The position numbers and the translations under genes are program-made. Source: JABDEZ01 sp965276955 (GTDB taxonomy: Bacteria > Bacteroidota > Bacteroidia > Chitinophagales > Chitinophagaceae). Taken from it: a stretch of 64,000 bases of DNA. Each line of letters starts with the position of its first letter. Within the stretch, counting starts at the first letter, position 1. The notes beneath the pieces are model-generated. The model saw only the letters and a program-made list of their open reading frames with translations. It had not been told where the DNA came from and searched no databases. This document shows, one piece after another, positions 8,064-16,696 of this stretch. The stretch is from NCBI GenBank assembly GCA_965276955.1, contig CBDIBP010000036.1, positions 1 through 64,000 of the forward strand. The letters run 5' to 3'.

Positions 8064-11000
8064 ATGACAAATTACGATAGGCTCATATCAAGGTTAGATG
8101 CTTTTATACGCAAATATTATGCGAACAAGGTAATAAGGGGAAGCTTAATATTCCTGATCTGCCTGCTGTTCTACATACTCACAGTTAGCGTAGGCGAATA
8201 TTATTTGTACATGCCTGTGTGGATGCGTGTATCGCTGGTCTCTATATTTATATTGTTCGGTGTGGGGGCATTGGTGGTGTGGGTAGCTATACCACTGGCC
8301 CAAATGGGCCGGCTGGGTAAAATAATAGACCATGAACAGGCCGCAACGATAATAGGCCGCCACTTTCCCGAGGTAAGCGACAAGCTGCTGAACATACTGC
8401 AACTTAAAAAACAAGACCACAATAGCGAAAGCCGCGAACTCATAGAGGCCAGTATAGACCAAAAGGCCAATCAGATATCAGTAGTTCCCATCACTTCAGC
8501 TATTGACCTTTCTAAGAACAGGAGATTCATACCATACCTGCTGCCCCTGTTTCTGGTAGGCTTGTTCATACTCGTGGCTGCGCCAAATGTATTCAAAGAT
8601 GCATCGGCACGCCTGCTACAGCCTACCAAAACTTTTGAGCGGCCCGCACCATTCGTTTTCAAGATCAACAGCTTGCCACTGAATGTGGTACGCAATACCG
8701 ACTATATACTGAAAGTGAGCACAGAAGGCAGTGCCGTACCAGGTGAAATGTTCGTGCAGACAGGGAACGACCGTGTACCCATGCAGCCTAATGGCAAGAA
8801 CGAATTTCAGTACACCTTTCACAATGTGACCGATGAGGTGAACTTCAAACTGTTCGCTGCAGGTTTTTTCTCGCAGCCTTACAAACTACAAGTATTGCAG
8901 AAACCAGCACTAAAGACCTTCAAAGTAGAGATAGACTACCCAGCCTACATAGGTAAGAAGAACGAAACACGCAGCAGCCTGGGCGATATGACCTTACCTG
9001 CGGGTACCACAGTGCGCTGGGCATTTGTAACGGAGTATACAGACCAGGCCACGCTGCGCCTGGGCGATGGCCCAGCGGCAACACTCCCCAAACTGGCTTC
9101 TACATTTGCGGCTTACTACCGGTTCATGAACGACACTACCTATACACTTACATTACAAAACAAGCAGGCAGGTGTGGCAGATAGCTTCCGCTATGCGGTA
9201 CAGGTGATACCGGATCAGTACCCGGTGATACAGCTGCAGCAGCATAGCGATACCATATCTGGCAGACAGATAGTGCTTACTGGCACTGCGGGTGATGACT
9301 ACGGCATTACCCGTGTATCCTTCAACTACGATGTTACTGATGCAGTCAATAAGCCACTTGCGCATAAAAGTCTGCCGTTGAAAATAACACCAGGGTCGCT
9401 TACCGCCTTTCAGGAATATTTTGATATTCAATCGCTGAACCTACAGCAGGGCCAGAAACTATCTTACTACATAGAGGCGTGGGATAACGATGGAGTGCAT
9501 GGCAGCAAGGCTTCGCGCAGCGAGGTAATGACCTACCAGGAGTACAATGCAAAACAAGCCGACTCTGCAATAAATGCCAATAATGAGCAGATAAACAGCA
9601 GCCTGAGCAATAGCGCTAAGAAGACCAACGAACTGCAAAGTGAGTACAAGGACATGCAGTCTAAAATGCTGAAAAGCGAAGGCTTGGACTGGGAGCAGCA
9701 GCAGAACCTGAAGGAAATGATGAAGCAGCAAGAACAGCTGAAGAACCAGGTAGAAAGTATAAAGAAAAGACTGGAAGATGAAAAACAGCAGGCTGCCCAA
9801 AAACCATATAGCGACGACCTGAAAGAAAAACAGGAAGACATGCAGAAACAAGTAGATAACCTGCTGAACAATGAACTGAAAGAACAGATGCAAAAGCTGC
9901 AGGAGCTGATGCAGAAACTGAATAAGGAAAATACCATGCAGACCATGCAACAGCTGGAAGAAGAGAACAAACTCTTTAACATGGACCTGCAACGCATGCA
10001 GGAGCTGATGAAGAAGATGGAAATGCAAATGCGCATGGAGGATATGGCCAATAAAATAGATGACCTGGCCAAGAAGGAGCGCGACCTGAAAGCGAAAACA
10101 GATGAAGGCAAGAAAGACAATGCCGCGCTGAACAAAGAACAGCAGGACATAAAGAAAGAACTTGAAAAAGCAATGCAGGAAGACATGAAGCAGATAGAAA
10201 AGCTGAATGACGATGCAAAGCAAAAACAGAAACTGGACGCACCTAAGAATAAGGCCGACGATGCCAAGAAGAATATGGAGCAGAGTGGCGAAAAGCTACA
10301 GCAGAACGATAAGAAAAAAGCCAGCGATGAAGAGAAACAGGGCGCTGAGAACCTGGAGCAAATGGCGCAAATGATGCGCGACCAGGCAAGCGGTATGGAT
10401 ATGGAGCAGATAGATATGGATATACATGCCGTACGCCAGATACTTACCAACCTGATACGCTTATCGTTTGACCAAGAGGACCTGATGAAGAGTGTGCAGA
10501 AGACACCTACCAGCAGCCCTACATACATTACCAATCAGCAGGAACAGAGCAGGCTGCACAGCAACTCGCTTATGATACGCGATAGTTTGTTCGTGCTAAG
10601 TAAGCACTTGTCCAAACTGTCTGTGACCGTGAATAAGGAAACAACGCAGATAGAGCGCAACATGGCCGCTGCTACTGATATGCTGGAGAACAGGCGTCAA
10701 ACCGATGCCAGTACCCGCCAGCAATATATAATGACGCATACCAATAACCTGGCGCTGATGCTGAATGAGATATTGGGCAACCTTATAGAATCGAAAAGCA
10801 AGCCTAAAAATCCCGGTAACGGTAGTTGCAGTAAGCCAGGTGGCACTAACCCCAAACCCGGCGCAGGTAAACAACTGAGTGATGTAATAACCAAGCAGCA
10901 ACAACTGGGCAATGCCATGCAGCAAATGCAGGATGCTATGGCCAAAAGAGGCCAGAAACCGGGAGATAAACCCGGTGACAAGCCAGGAGATAAGCCCGGT

Positions 11001-11549
11001 GACAAACCTGGTGATAAACCTGGAGATAAGGCCGGTGGTAAGCAGGCAGGCAATAAACCAGGGCAAGGCAATGGTGGTGGACAGGGTAATGGACAAGGGA
11101 AAGGTGATAATGAGAATGGAGATGCTGAGCAGATAGCGCGCCTGGCAGCACAGCAAGCAGCCATACGCCGCCAGCTGCAAGAGGTGAATAGCTTACTAAA
11201 AAGTAAAGGCCTGGGCAATAGTAAAGAGATGCAGGACATACAGCAGAAGATGGACCGCAACGAGGCAGACCTGGTGAACAGACGCTTCAATGCAGAATTT
11301 GCACAGCGCCAGCGCGATATACTTACCCGGTTACTGGAGGCCGAAAAGTCTATGCGCCAGCAGGAGCAGGATGACAAGAGAGCATCACATACTGCAGAGG
11401 ATATCAGCCGGCCTATACCGCCAGAGCTGCAGAAGTACATACAAGACCGCCAGCAGTTGCTGGAGCTCTACAAGACAGTACCACCACAGCTAAAACCATA
11501 CTACCGCACTATGGTAGAACAATACTTCCAGATGATAGGTAATAAATAG
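8064..11549 (+). CDS. Large DUF4175 envelope protein with coiled coils and a KPGD tandem repeat
   Basis: A 1161-residue protein of the DUF4175 type. Three membrane segments lie near residues 24-46, 52-76 and 150-171. A region of beta-rich, Ig-like character follows to about 490, then a very long Gln/Lys/Glu-rich coiled coil (about 500-780), and a low-complexity Gly/Lys/Pro region around 920-1010 containing six KPGD units, before a second helical region. The start is the ATG at 8064; mutS2 is divergent 172 bases away. DUF4175 proteins of Bacteroidota are thought to be envelope proteins, and the function is not established. The 5' gap has a weak TATATTGC box. Confidence 0.82.
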   Translation: MTNYDRLISRLDAFIRKYYANKVIRGSLIFLICLLFYILTVSVGEYYLYMPVWMRVSLVSIFILFGVGALVVWVAIPLAQMGRLGKIIDHEQAATIIGRHFPEVSDKLLNILQLKKQDHNSESRELIEASIDQKANQISVVPITSAIDLSKNRRFIPYLLPLFLVGLFILVAAPNVFKDASARLLQPTKTFERPAPFVFKINSLPLNVVRNTDYILKVSTEGSAVPGEMFVQTGNDRVPMQPNGKNEFQYTFHNVTDEVNFKLFAAGFFSQPYKLQVLQKPALKTFKVEIDYPAYIGKKNETRSSLGDMTLPAGTTVRWAFVTEYTDQATLRLGDGPAATLPKLASTFAAYYRFMNDTTYTLTLQNKQAGVADSFRYAVQVIPDQYPVIQLQQHSDTISGRQIVLTGTAGDDYGITRVSFNYDVTDAVNKPLAHKSLPLKITPGSLTAFQEYFDIQSLNLQQGQKLSYYIEAWDNDGVHGSKASRSEVMTYQEYNAKQADSAINANNEQINSSLSNSAKKTNELQSEYKDMQSKMLKSEGLDWEQQQNLKEMMKQQEQLKNQVESIKKRLEDEKQQAAQKPYSDDLKEKQEDMQKQVDNLLNNELKEQMQKLQELMQKLNKENTMQTMQQLEEENKLFNMDLQRMQELMKKMEMQMRMEDMANKIDDLAKKERDLKAKTDEGKKDNAALNKEQQDIKKELEKAMQEDMKQIEKLNDDAKQKQKLDAPKNKADDAKKNMEQSGEKLQQNDKKKASDEEKQGAENLEQMAQMMRDQASGMDMEQIDMDIHAVRQILTNLIRLSFDQEDLMKSVQKTPTSSPTYITNQQEQSRLHSNSLMIRDSLFVLSKHLSKLSVTVNKETTQIERNMAAATDMLENRRQTDASTRQQYIMTHTNNLALMLNEILGNLIESKSKPKNPGNGSCSKPGGTNPKPGAGKQLSDVITKQQQLGNAMQQMQDAMAKRGQKPGDKPGDKPGDKPGDKPGDKPGDKAGGKQAGNKPGQGNGGGQGNGQGKGDNENGDAEQIARLAAQQAAIRRQLQEVNSLLKSKGLGNSKEMQDIQQKMDRNEADLVNRRFNAEFAQRQRDILTRLLEAEKSMRQQEQDDKRASHTAEDISRPIPPELQKYIQDRQQLLELYKTVPPQLKPYYRTMVEQYFQMIGNK
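10956..11027 (+). repeat. Six tandem 12-bp units coding KPGD
   Basis: Six consecutive 12-base units, each coding Lys-Pro-Gly-Asp, lie in frame within the DUF4175 gene (residues about 965-988). Third-codon positions differ between units (aaa/aag, ccc/cca/cct, ggt/gga, gat/gac), so the array is not very recent, yet the length could change by whole units without breaking the frame. Confidence 0.9.
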
Positions 11550-11583
11550 ACTTGCAAAGAGACCAAAAAATAAAAGATCTTAT

Positions 11584-11591
11584 TATCTTTG
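11584..11591 (+). promoter_or_regulatory. -7 box of the tRNA-Leu promoter
   Basis: TATCTTTG matches the Bacteroidota sigma-A -7 consensus TAnnTTTG exactly and lies 43 bases upstream of the mature tRNA 5' end. A convincing -33 TTTG at the usual distance was not seen. Confidence 0.6.
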
Positions 11592-11634
11592 CACTCCTTC
11601 AAAGGGCTTTTGATCACTTTTTACCTCAGCAAAT

Positions 11635-11719
11635 GCGGCGATGGCGAAATTGGTAGACGCACTACTTTGAGGTGGTAGCGCCTGTCATGGGCGTGGGAGT
11701 TCGAATCTCCTTTGCCGCA
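11635..11719 (+). tRNA. tRNA-Leu, anticodon GAG
   Basis: An 85-base class II tRNA. The acceptor stem pairs GCGGCGA (11635-11641) with TTGCCGC (11712-11718), discriminator A at 11719. The D-arm pairs GCG with CGC around AAATTGGTAGA, the anticodon stem CTACT/GGTAG encloses loop TTGAGGT with anticodon GAG, a long variable arm follows, and the T-loop TTCGAAT is closed by GGGAG/CTCCT-type pairing. The genomic 3' end continues ACAT, so CCA is not encoded and must be added. A promoter box precedes it and a terminator follows. Confidence 0.95.
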
Positions 11720-11745
11720 CATATGGGAGTTTTTTCCAAAAAACT

Positions 11746-11779
11746 AAGGGGTTGTTCTACAAAGAGCAACCCCTTTTCC
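11746..11779 (+). terminator. Rho-independent terminator after tRNA-Leu
   Basis: A perfect 9-bp stem AAGGGGTTG / CAACCCCTT (11746-11754 and 11767-11775) with a 12-base loop, followed by TTTTCCTTT. It lies 27 bases after the tRNA and should end its transcript. Confidence 0.75.
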
Positions 11780-12017
11780 TTTAACAACGCGGCTTTAGTC
11801 CTATATAGCGGATTCAAATAAAGAGTTCGATAGATGCCACCCGCATAACTCAATTTGCCATCGAACACCACGTTTATGAAGGATCTCTTACTTACAACAT
11901 CACATGAATTATACAAAGGCAAATATCCTTCTTGCCAGTATTTAGTAGATGTACAGATTTTGAATAGTTATAGCTTTTGATAATTACGCTAAACGAGTTC
12001 TCTCTAACATATCCTGT
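11780..12017. other. Non-coding gap with a possible gene remnant on the minus strand
   Basis: No intact gene is seen here. On the minus strand the frame from about 11970 down to the tRNA is free of stops and reads KYWQEGYLPLYNSCDVVSK and further, which looks protein-like at first (YLPLYNSCD, FDGKLSYAGGIYRTLY) but has no good start and runs into the tRNA antisense. It could be the remnant of a gene disrupted next to the tRNA, or chance. Confidence 0.25.
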
Positions 12018-12044
12018 ATGTTATCTTCATCGTTACCTTCGCGT

Positions 12045-12392
12045 ATGATCACTATATACGGCATAAAGAACTGCGATACCATGCAAAAAGCCCTCAAATG
12101 GCTGGAAGCAAAAAACGTAAAATATATATTCCACAACTATAAAGAAGCCGGCATAGATGAAGCTACCCTTGAGCATTGGCTACAGCACTTTCCTGCCGAT
12201 AAGCTCATCAATACCAAGGGTACAAGTTATCGCAAACTTACAGATCATGAAAAAGCATCCATGACTAATAAGCCAGCTGCCATTGCGCTGATGATGAAAA
12301 ACCCATCGCTCATCAAACGCCCGGTGTGGGATCTGGGCAACGGTACATTTTTCCTGGGTTGGGATGAAATGGAATTAAGCAAATTATTGTAG
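12045..12392 (+). CDS. ArsC/Spx/YffB-family thioredoxin-fold protein
   Basis: A 115-residue protein of the arsenate reductase-like (ArsC/Spx/YffB) family. It opens MITIYGIKNCDTMQKALKWL with a single Cys at position 10, then shows the family pattern of a Lys/Tyr helix, NTKGTSYRKL and LIKRPVWDLG near the C-terminus. Most YffB members have no proven arsenate activity, so a thiol-dependent reductase or regulatory role is inferred only. The ATG at 12018 would add nine unlikely residues; 12045 matches the family start. It converges with the NADH dehydrogenase gene, 9 bases apart. Confidence 0.88.
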   Translation: MITIYGIKNCDTMQKALKWLEAKNVKYIFHNYKEAGIDEATLEHWLQHFPADKLINTKGTSYRKLTDHEKASMTNKPAAIALMMKNPSLIKRPVWDLGNGTFFLGWDEMELSKLL

Positions 12393-12401
12393 CATGGCCT
12401 C

Positions 12402-13697
12402 TTATATGTGCGATGGCTCCGGCTGCTTTTCCTCCTCCTTGGTCAGTTCCATTTCTTTTTGGGTGGGTAGCAGTATCAGGCGCAAGGTGGTATCGTTGGT
12501 AAAATACGCCATGGCCCAGTTGATGAAGATGAGCAGCTTGTTCTTTACGCTCAATATGAGCATCAGGTGCAGAAACATCCACGTAAGCCAAGCCAATCGG
12601 CCCTGAAAGCTAAAGCCGGGCAGGTCTACAACTGCCTTGCGCTTGCCTACAGTGGCCATGGTACCAGGATTCTTGTATTTGAAGTCTTTAAGCGGTTTCC
12701 CGGCATGTAGTCTTTCAAAGTTGGCTGCCAGATTCTTTCCTTGATTGATGGCCACATTGGCCAGCTGCGGGTGCCCCTTAGGCCATTCGGGTGTTTCCAT
12801 ATAGGCTACATCGCCTATGGCAAAAGCATTAGTGAGGCCTTCTATACGGTTGAATGCATCCACCTTTATACGGTTACCCCTTACTATTGCATCCTTAGGT
12901 ATACCAGCTGGTACATTGCCCGTTACCCCTGCGGTCCATATCATGTTGCGCGATGGCAGTTTAGTACCATCTTTAAAAGTAACGTCCTTCCCGTCATAGT
13001 CCTGCACTATGGTGTTGAACATCATTTTTACACCCAGCTCCTGCAGGTACTGCTGCGACTTTTCCTGAGATACCTTGCTCATATTGAGCAAGGTCCCTGC
13101 CCCACCTTCTACCAGGTATATGTTGAGTTTGGAAAAATCCATATCAGGATAGTCCTTCGGAAGCACATTTCTTTTCATCTCAGCAAGTGCACCAGCCAGC
13201 TCTACGCCTGTAGGGCCGCCACCTGCTATCACTATGTTCATTATTGCCCCGATCTCCTGTGGAGTAGCTACAAGCGCATCCTCAAAGTTGGTAAGTATAC
13301 GATTGCGCAGCGCCACCGCATCAGGGGTAGACTTCATAGGGAACGCATGCAGTTCTATATTTTTATTGCCAAAATAATTGGTGTGGCATCCGGTGGCTAC
13401 TACCAGGTAGTCGTACCGGTATACGCCTTTGTCGGTCACTACATTCTGGTACTGGGTGTCTATATTTTCTACGTTCGCTATTCGCACATGTACCTTCTCT
13501 TTGTTCTGGAACACTTTACGCAAGGGAAAGGATATGGCACTGGCTTCCAGCCGCGCAGTGGCTACCTGGTAGAACAATGGCTGGAACTGGTGAAAATTGT
13601 ATTGGTCTATTATCGTGACCTCGTAGCCATCGCCTGCTATGTTCCTACCCAGTTGCAGGCCCGCAAATCCTGCCCCTAATATGATGATCTGTTTCAC
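12402..13697 (-). CDS. ndh: Type II NADH dehydrogenase (NAD(P)/FAD-dependent oxidoreductase)
   Basis: A 431-residue flavoprotein with an N-terminal FAD-binding motif IIILGAGFAGLQLGR, a second dinucleotide fold IVIAGGGPTGVELAGALAE around residue 155, the AFAIGDVA FAD-binding block near 305, and a hydrophobic C-terminal region (about 375-405) that anchors NDH-2 to the membrane. NDH-2 passes electrons from NADH to quinone without pumping protons. The tail is very Glu/Lys/Pro-rich. It is transcribed alone; the 223-base gap upstream should contain its promoter. Confidence 0.9.
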   Translation of the reverse strand: MKQIIILGAGFAGLQLGRNIAGDGYEVTIIDQYNFHQFQPLFYQVATARLEASAISFPLRKVFQNKEKVHVRIANVENIDTQYQNVVTDKGVYRYDYLVVATGCHTNYFGNKNIELHAFPMKSTPDAVALRNRILTNFEDALVATPQEIGAIMNIVIAGGGPTGVELAGALAEMKRNVLPKDYPDMDFSKLNIYLVEGGAGTLLNMSKVSQEKSQQYLQELGVKMMFNTIVQDYDGKDVTFKDGTKLPSRNMIWTAGVTGNVPAGIPKDAIVRGNRIKVDAFNRIEGLTNAFAIGDVAYMETPEWPKGHPQLANVAINQGKNLAANFERLHAGKPLKDFKYKNPGTMATVGKRKAVVDLPGFSFQGRLAWLTWMFLHLMLILSVKNKLLIFINWAMAYFTNDTTLRLILLPTQKEMELTKEEEKQPEPSHI

Positions 13698-13736
13698 AGT
13701 TATTATATATTATCCGGATGTAAAGTTACTGATGAT

Positions 13737-13916
13737 GTGTACCGGAAGGTGATATTAAAAAGCTATGCCAGTATATTAGGAAGCACTGTTTGGATGACCA
13801 CCGCAGGTAAATATGGGATATACAAAAAAGAAAAAAGGGCGCTTGGGTGGCAGCATCTGTCGTACGATATGTTTGGAAACTATGAACTCTATATAACTCA
13901 TAGACCCACGCGCTAA
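13737..13916 (+). CDS. Possible small protein (59 codons), doubtful
   Basis: An open frame with a possible GTG start at 13737 and TAA at 13914-13916 reads VYRKVILKSYASILGSTVW onward to LYITHRPTR. The composition is protein-like and the frame stays open upstream of the GTG as well. It lies in the upstream gap of ndh, on the other strand, where a promoter is expected. I recognise no family; a remnant or chance frame is as likely as a gene. Confidence 0.25.
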   Translation: MYRKVILKSYASILGSTVWMTTAGKYGIYKKEKRALGWQHLSYDMFGNYELYITHRPTR

Positions 13917-13920
13917 GCAG

Positions 13921-14659
13921 TTATTTATATTGTACCAACGTTATGCAATTGTTCCAAATATCTAAGTAACCATCTATTTCACTATTGGTAAAGAAAACAA
14001 ACCAGTGACCTCCCTCATTTTTAATAACTTCTGGATCATAAGTCCAAAAACTTTTATTTGAAAGGGTGTCAACAGTAACGAATCTATGATTCTCAATCTT
14101 GGCAATAAAAGTTTTATGAAAGTCAGTAATAACATGATAAAGCTCCCCTTCGTAAGGAAAACTTGCAAGTGTTAGAACTCCTAAACTGTCGACAATTTGT
14201 ATGGCACCTTGCGTTGAGCTTGATTCCTCATCCCCTACATGACGATAAATAATATTACCTTTTTTGTGGAATTTAGGAAGTTTAAAGACGTTCAAAAGGG
14301 ATGGATTGGAAATTTCTAATACTTGCGATGAACCCCTGATGTGAGCGAGTGTATTTGTCACTATATACTTTCCATCGATTTTATTTACTACCACAGGACA
14401 GGTCGCACTACAAGCATATTCAATTCCAGTTTTTTTATTTTTAAATTTAATCGTCCCTCCCCATTCGCCACTGCATGTTTTACTACCTAAGTACTGGTCG
14501 TCCTCAAAAAAAATTGGCGCTTGACAAATAAGATCTTTGGTCATTTTCTTTTGGGATACATTTTCTGTACGTTCTTTTATCTAAAAAATTTTTTTGTGTT
14601 TGAGCAGTAGAATAAGCAGGAATGAGTAGTACTAAAGTAAATTTTAATATTTTTTTCAT
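13921..14659 (-). pseudogene. Secreted protein of unknown function, interrupted by a frameshift
   Basis: Two frames combine to one gene. From ATG at 14659 the minus strand codes a clear signal peptide (MKKILKFTLVLLIPAYSTAQ, cleavage expected after STA) and continues QKNFLDKRTYRKCIPK; the frame then fails, while the frame containing ATG 14544 continues MTKDLICQAPIFFEDDQYLG for 207 residues to the stop at 13921. Dropping one A from the run at 14549-14552 joins them as KCIPKKMTKDLIC. The mature part has five or six Cys and no recognised domain. Codons are more AT-rich than the neighbours. It may be a broken gene, or a base-calling error in an A-run; a functional short form starting at 14544 would lack export. 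Confidence 0.7.
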
Positions 14660-14784
14660 TTCGTATTTGCTTGTAAAATAAAAATAACAGAAAATGCATC
14701 GAAATCTAAATTTAATCCAATTGGAATAAACTAAACTATACGCTCGTATCCAGTCTTATTATACAATCCCCCAGCAGCTCACTG

Positions 14785-14801
14785 TTTTTTTTGGGGGGGG
14801 G
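14785..14801. repeat. T8-G9 homopolymer tract
   Basis: Eight T followed by nine G, in the gap between the RNase Y terminator and the frameshifted secreted-protein gene, about 125 bases upstream of the latter start. Long G/C tracts are rare in this window and are prone to slippage. Confidence 0.8.
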
Positions 14802-14828
14802 AGTTGTGAATAGTGTAATTTCTGCCAC

Positions 14829-14858
14829 AAAAAAACGGCTGCTTTGCGGGCAGCCGTT
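14829..14858 (-). terminator. Rho-independent terminator of the RNase Y gene
   Basis: Nine-base-pair stem AACGGCTGC / GCAGCCGTT (14834-14842 and 14850-14858) with a 7-base loop; on the minus strand it is followed by a run of seven T. It sits 25 bases past the RNase Y stop. Confidence 0.85.
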
Positions 14859-14882
14859 GTATAAAGTATATCCTATTGATAA

Positions 14883-16478
14883 TTAACGGGCTATGTTCAC
14901 CGCCCTCAGTTCCCTTATCACGGTCACTTTTATCTGGCCGGGGTATTGCATTTCTTTCTGGATCTTGTCCGCTATCTCGAAAGAAAGACTGTCGCTTTGT
15001 GCATCGGTCACCTTATCGGCCTCTACTATTACGCGCAGCTCGCGGCCGGCCTGTATAGCGTAGGCTTTTTCCACACCAGGGTAGGCCATTGCCAGCCCTT
15101 CCAGGTCTTTTATGCGTTGCAGGTAGCTTTGCATCATCTCGCGGCGTGCACCTGGCCTTGCACCGCTTATGGCGTCGCAAGCCTGCACTATAGGCGATAT
15201 GATGTAGGCCATCTCCATCTCATCGTGGTGGGCGCCAATGGCGTTCACTATCGATGCATGTTCACCACACCTTTCGGCTACTTTAGCGCCCAGCAGTGCG
15301 TGGCTTAGTTCAGTTTCCTCATCAGGCACCTTACCTATATCGTGCAGCAACCCGGCACGTTTTGCCAGCTTTATCACTTTTTGTCCCAGACCCAGCTCAG
15401 CAGCCATAATGCCACAAAGGTTCGCAGTTTCTTTAGAGTGCATCAGCAGGTTTTGCCCGTAAGACGAGCGGAACCTCATTTTGCCCACCAGGCGCACCAG
15501 GTCTTTATGCAGGCCATGCACACCAAGTTCTATAATGGTGCGCTCGCCTATCTCCATTATTTGCTCTTCCAGTTGTTTCTTGGTCTTTTCCACCACTTCC
15601 TCTATTCGCGCAGGGTGTATACGGCCATCCTGTACCAGGCGTTGCAGCGACAAACGCGCTATTTCGCGGCGTAGCGGATCGAAGCAACTAAGTACTATAG
15701 CCTCAGGGGTATCATCAATGATAAGATCCACACCTGTAGCTGCTTCCAGCGCACGTATGTTACGGCCTTCACGGCCTATTATCTGGCCTTTTATCTCATC
15801 GCTTTCCAGGTTGAATACTGTGATGGCGTTCTCTATAGCCTGCTCAGAGCCTAAGCGCTGTATAGACTGTATAATGATCTTCTTAGCTTCTTTAGATGCA
15901 TTTACCTTGGCCTCCTCCATTATCTCCTTCACATGCGCCATAGCACGTGTGCGGGCCTCTTCCTTCACCAACTCTACCAGCTCTACCTTGGCCTGTTCGG
16001 CAGAAAGACCAGAAACTTTTTCCAGCCTTTTGATATGCTCTTCCTGGTGTTTCTCCAGTTCGTTGCGCTTTACGTTGATGACCTCTATCTGGCGATCAAG
16101 ATTCTCTTTCAGCTGTTCGTACTCTGTTATTTGTTTCTGCAGCGTTACATTCTTATCTGTAGCGCTCTGCTGCTGCTGTTTTACACGCGCTTCGCCTTCT
16201 ATTATCTTCTGGTTCCGCAGGTTAACCTCTTTATCGTGCTCACTTTTTAATTGTAAAAAATGCTCCTTGGCTTCTAATAACTTCTTTTCTTTTAATGTTT
16301 CTGCGTTCGATTTTAACAGATCGGCATTCGCCTTAGCGTCCTCTATTATTTTTTTAGCCTGCTGCTCGGCAGCTTCCAGGTCTTGTTTTGTGTTCTTGGC
16401 AAATATTAATTTTCCTAAAAAGATACCTATTAATATCGCCACGACCGCTATGATGGCGGTGATGATAGCTGATCCCAT
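14883..16478 (-). CDS. rny: Ribonuclease Y
   Basis: A 531-residue membrane-anchored endoribonuclease that initiates mRNA decay. The order is typical: one N-terminal membrane helix (residues 3-25), a long charged coiled coil (about 30-200), a KH RNA-binding domain with GREGRNIRALEAATGVD (about 235-255), and an HD phosphohydrolase domain with MHSKETANLCG and the metal-binding LLHDIGKVPDE. The C-terminal QIKVTVIRELRAVNIAR end is the family ending. It is a single-gene unit with its own terminator. Confidence 0.97.
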   Translation of the reverse strand: MGSAIITAIIAVVAILIGIFLGKLIFAKNTKQDLEAAEQQAKKIIEDAKANADLLKSNAETLKEKKLLEAKEHFLQLKSEHDKEVNLRNQKIIEGEARVKQQQQSATDKNVTLQKQITEYEQLKENLDRQIEVINVKRNELEKHQEEHIKRLEKVSGLSAEQAKVELVELVKEEARTRAMAHVKEIMEEAKVNASKEAKKIIIQSIQRLGSEQAIENAITVFNLESDEIKGQIIGREGRNIRALEAATGVDLIIDDTPEAIVLSCFDPLRREIARLSLQRLVQDGRIHPARIEEVVEKTKKQLEEQIMEIGERTIIELGVHGLHKDLVRLVGKMRFRSSYGQNLLMHSKETANLCGIMAAELGLGQKVIKLAKRAGLLHDIGKVPDEETELSHALLGAKVAERCGEHASIVNAIGAHHDEMEMAYIISPIVQACDAISGARPGARREMMQSYLQRIKDLEGLAMAYPGVEKAYAIQAGRELRVIVEADKVTDAQSDSLSFEIADKIQKEMQYPGQIKVTVIRELRAVNIAR

Positions 16479-16696
16479 AATTTTTTCCTATGTTCTTTTT
16501 CTTATATGATGAATAATTGCCAACATTTAACATACATATAATATATGTTGCAGTGGGCTCTAGCGTGCTAAGTTAGCAAAAGATATTTATAGTACCGATG
16601 GATCAGTATATATAAATGTACATATCTGATGTGTATGTGCAAATTGCTTGCAGGTAATAGCATCATAATGTAATATTGCAGCCATACCCACCTGCC

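Noticed and set aside
7844..8080. 78-residue plus-strand frame between mutS2 and the DUF4175 gene
   Set aside because: It overlaps the starts of both genes and the promoter gap, and its translation has no protein-like pattern.
9459..10534. Long minus-strand frames (254 and 333 residues) in the DUF4175 gene
   Set aside because: They mirror the biased Gln/Lys/Met codons of the coiled coil on the plus strand; translations are Phe/Leu/His- or Ser/Cys-rich and not protein-like.
10956..11027. Regular 12-base array as CRISPR
   Set aside because: The units are coding repeats in frame without spacers.
11662..11922. 86-residue open frame on the minus strand across tRNA-Leu, ending EIRTPTPMTGATTSK
   Set aside because: The C-terminal part is the antisense translation of the tRNA gene, a well-known false protein; only the part beyond the tRNA is discussed as a possible remnant.
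15481..16509. 342-residue plus-strand frame opposite RNase Y
   Set aside because: Shadow of the strongly biased coiled-coil coding sequence; the translation is Ser/Cys/Phe-rich with no domain.
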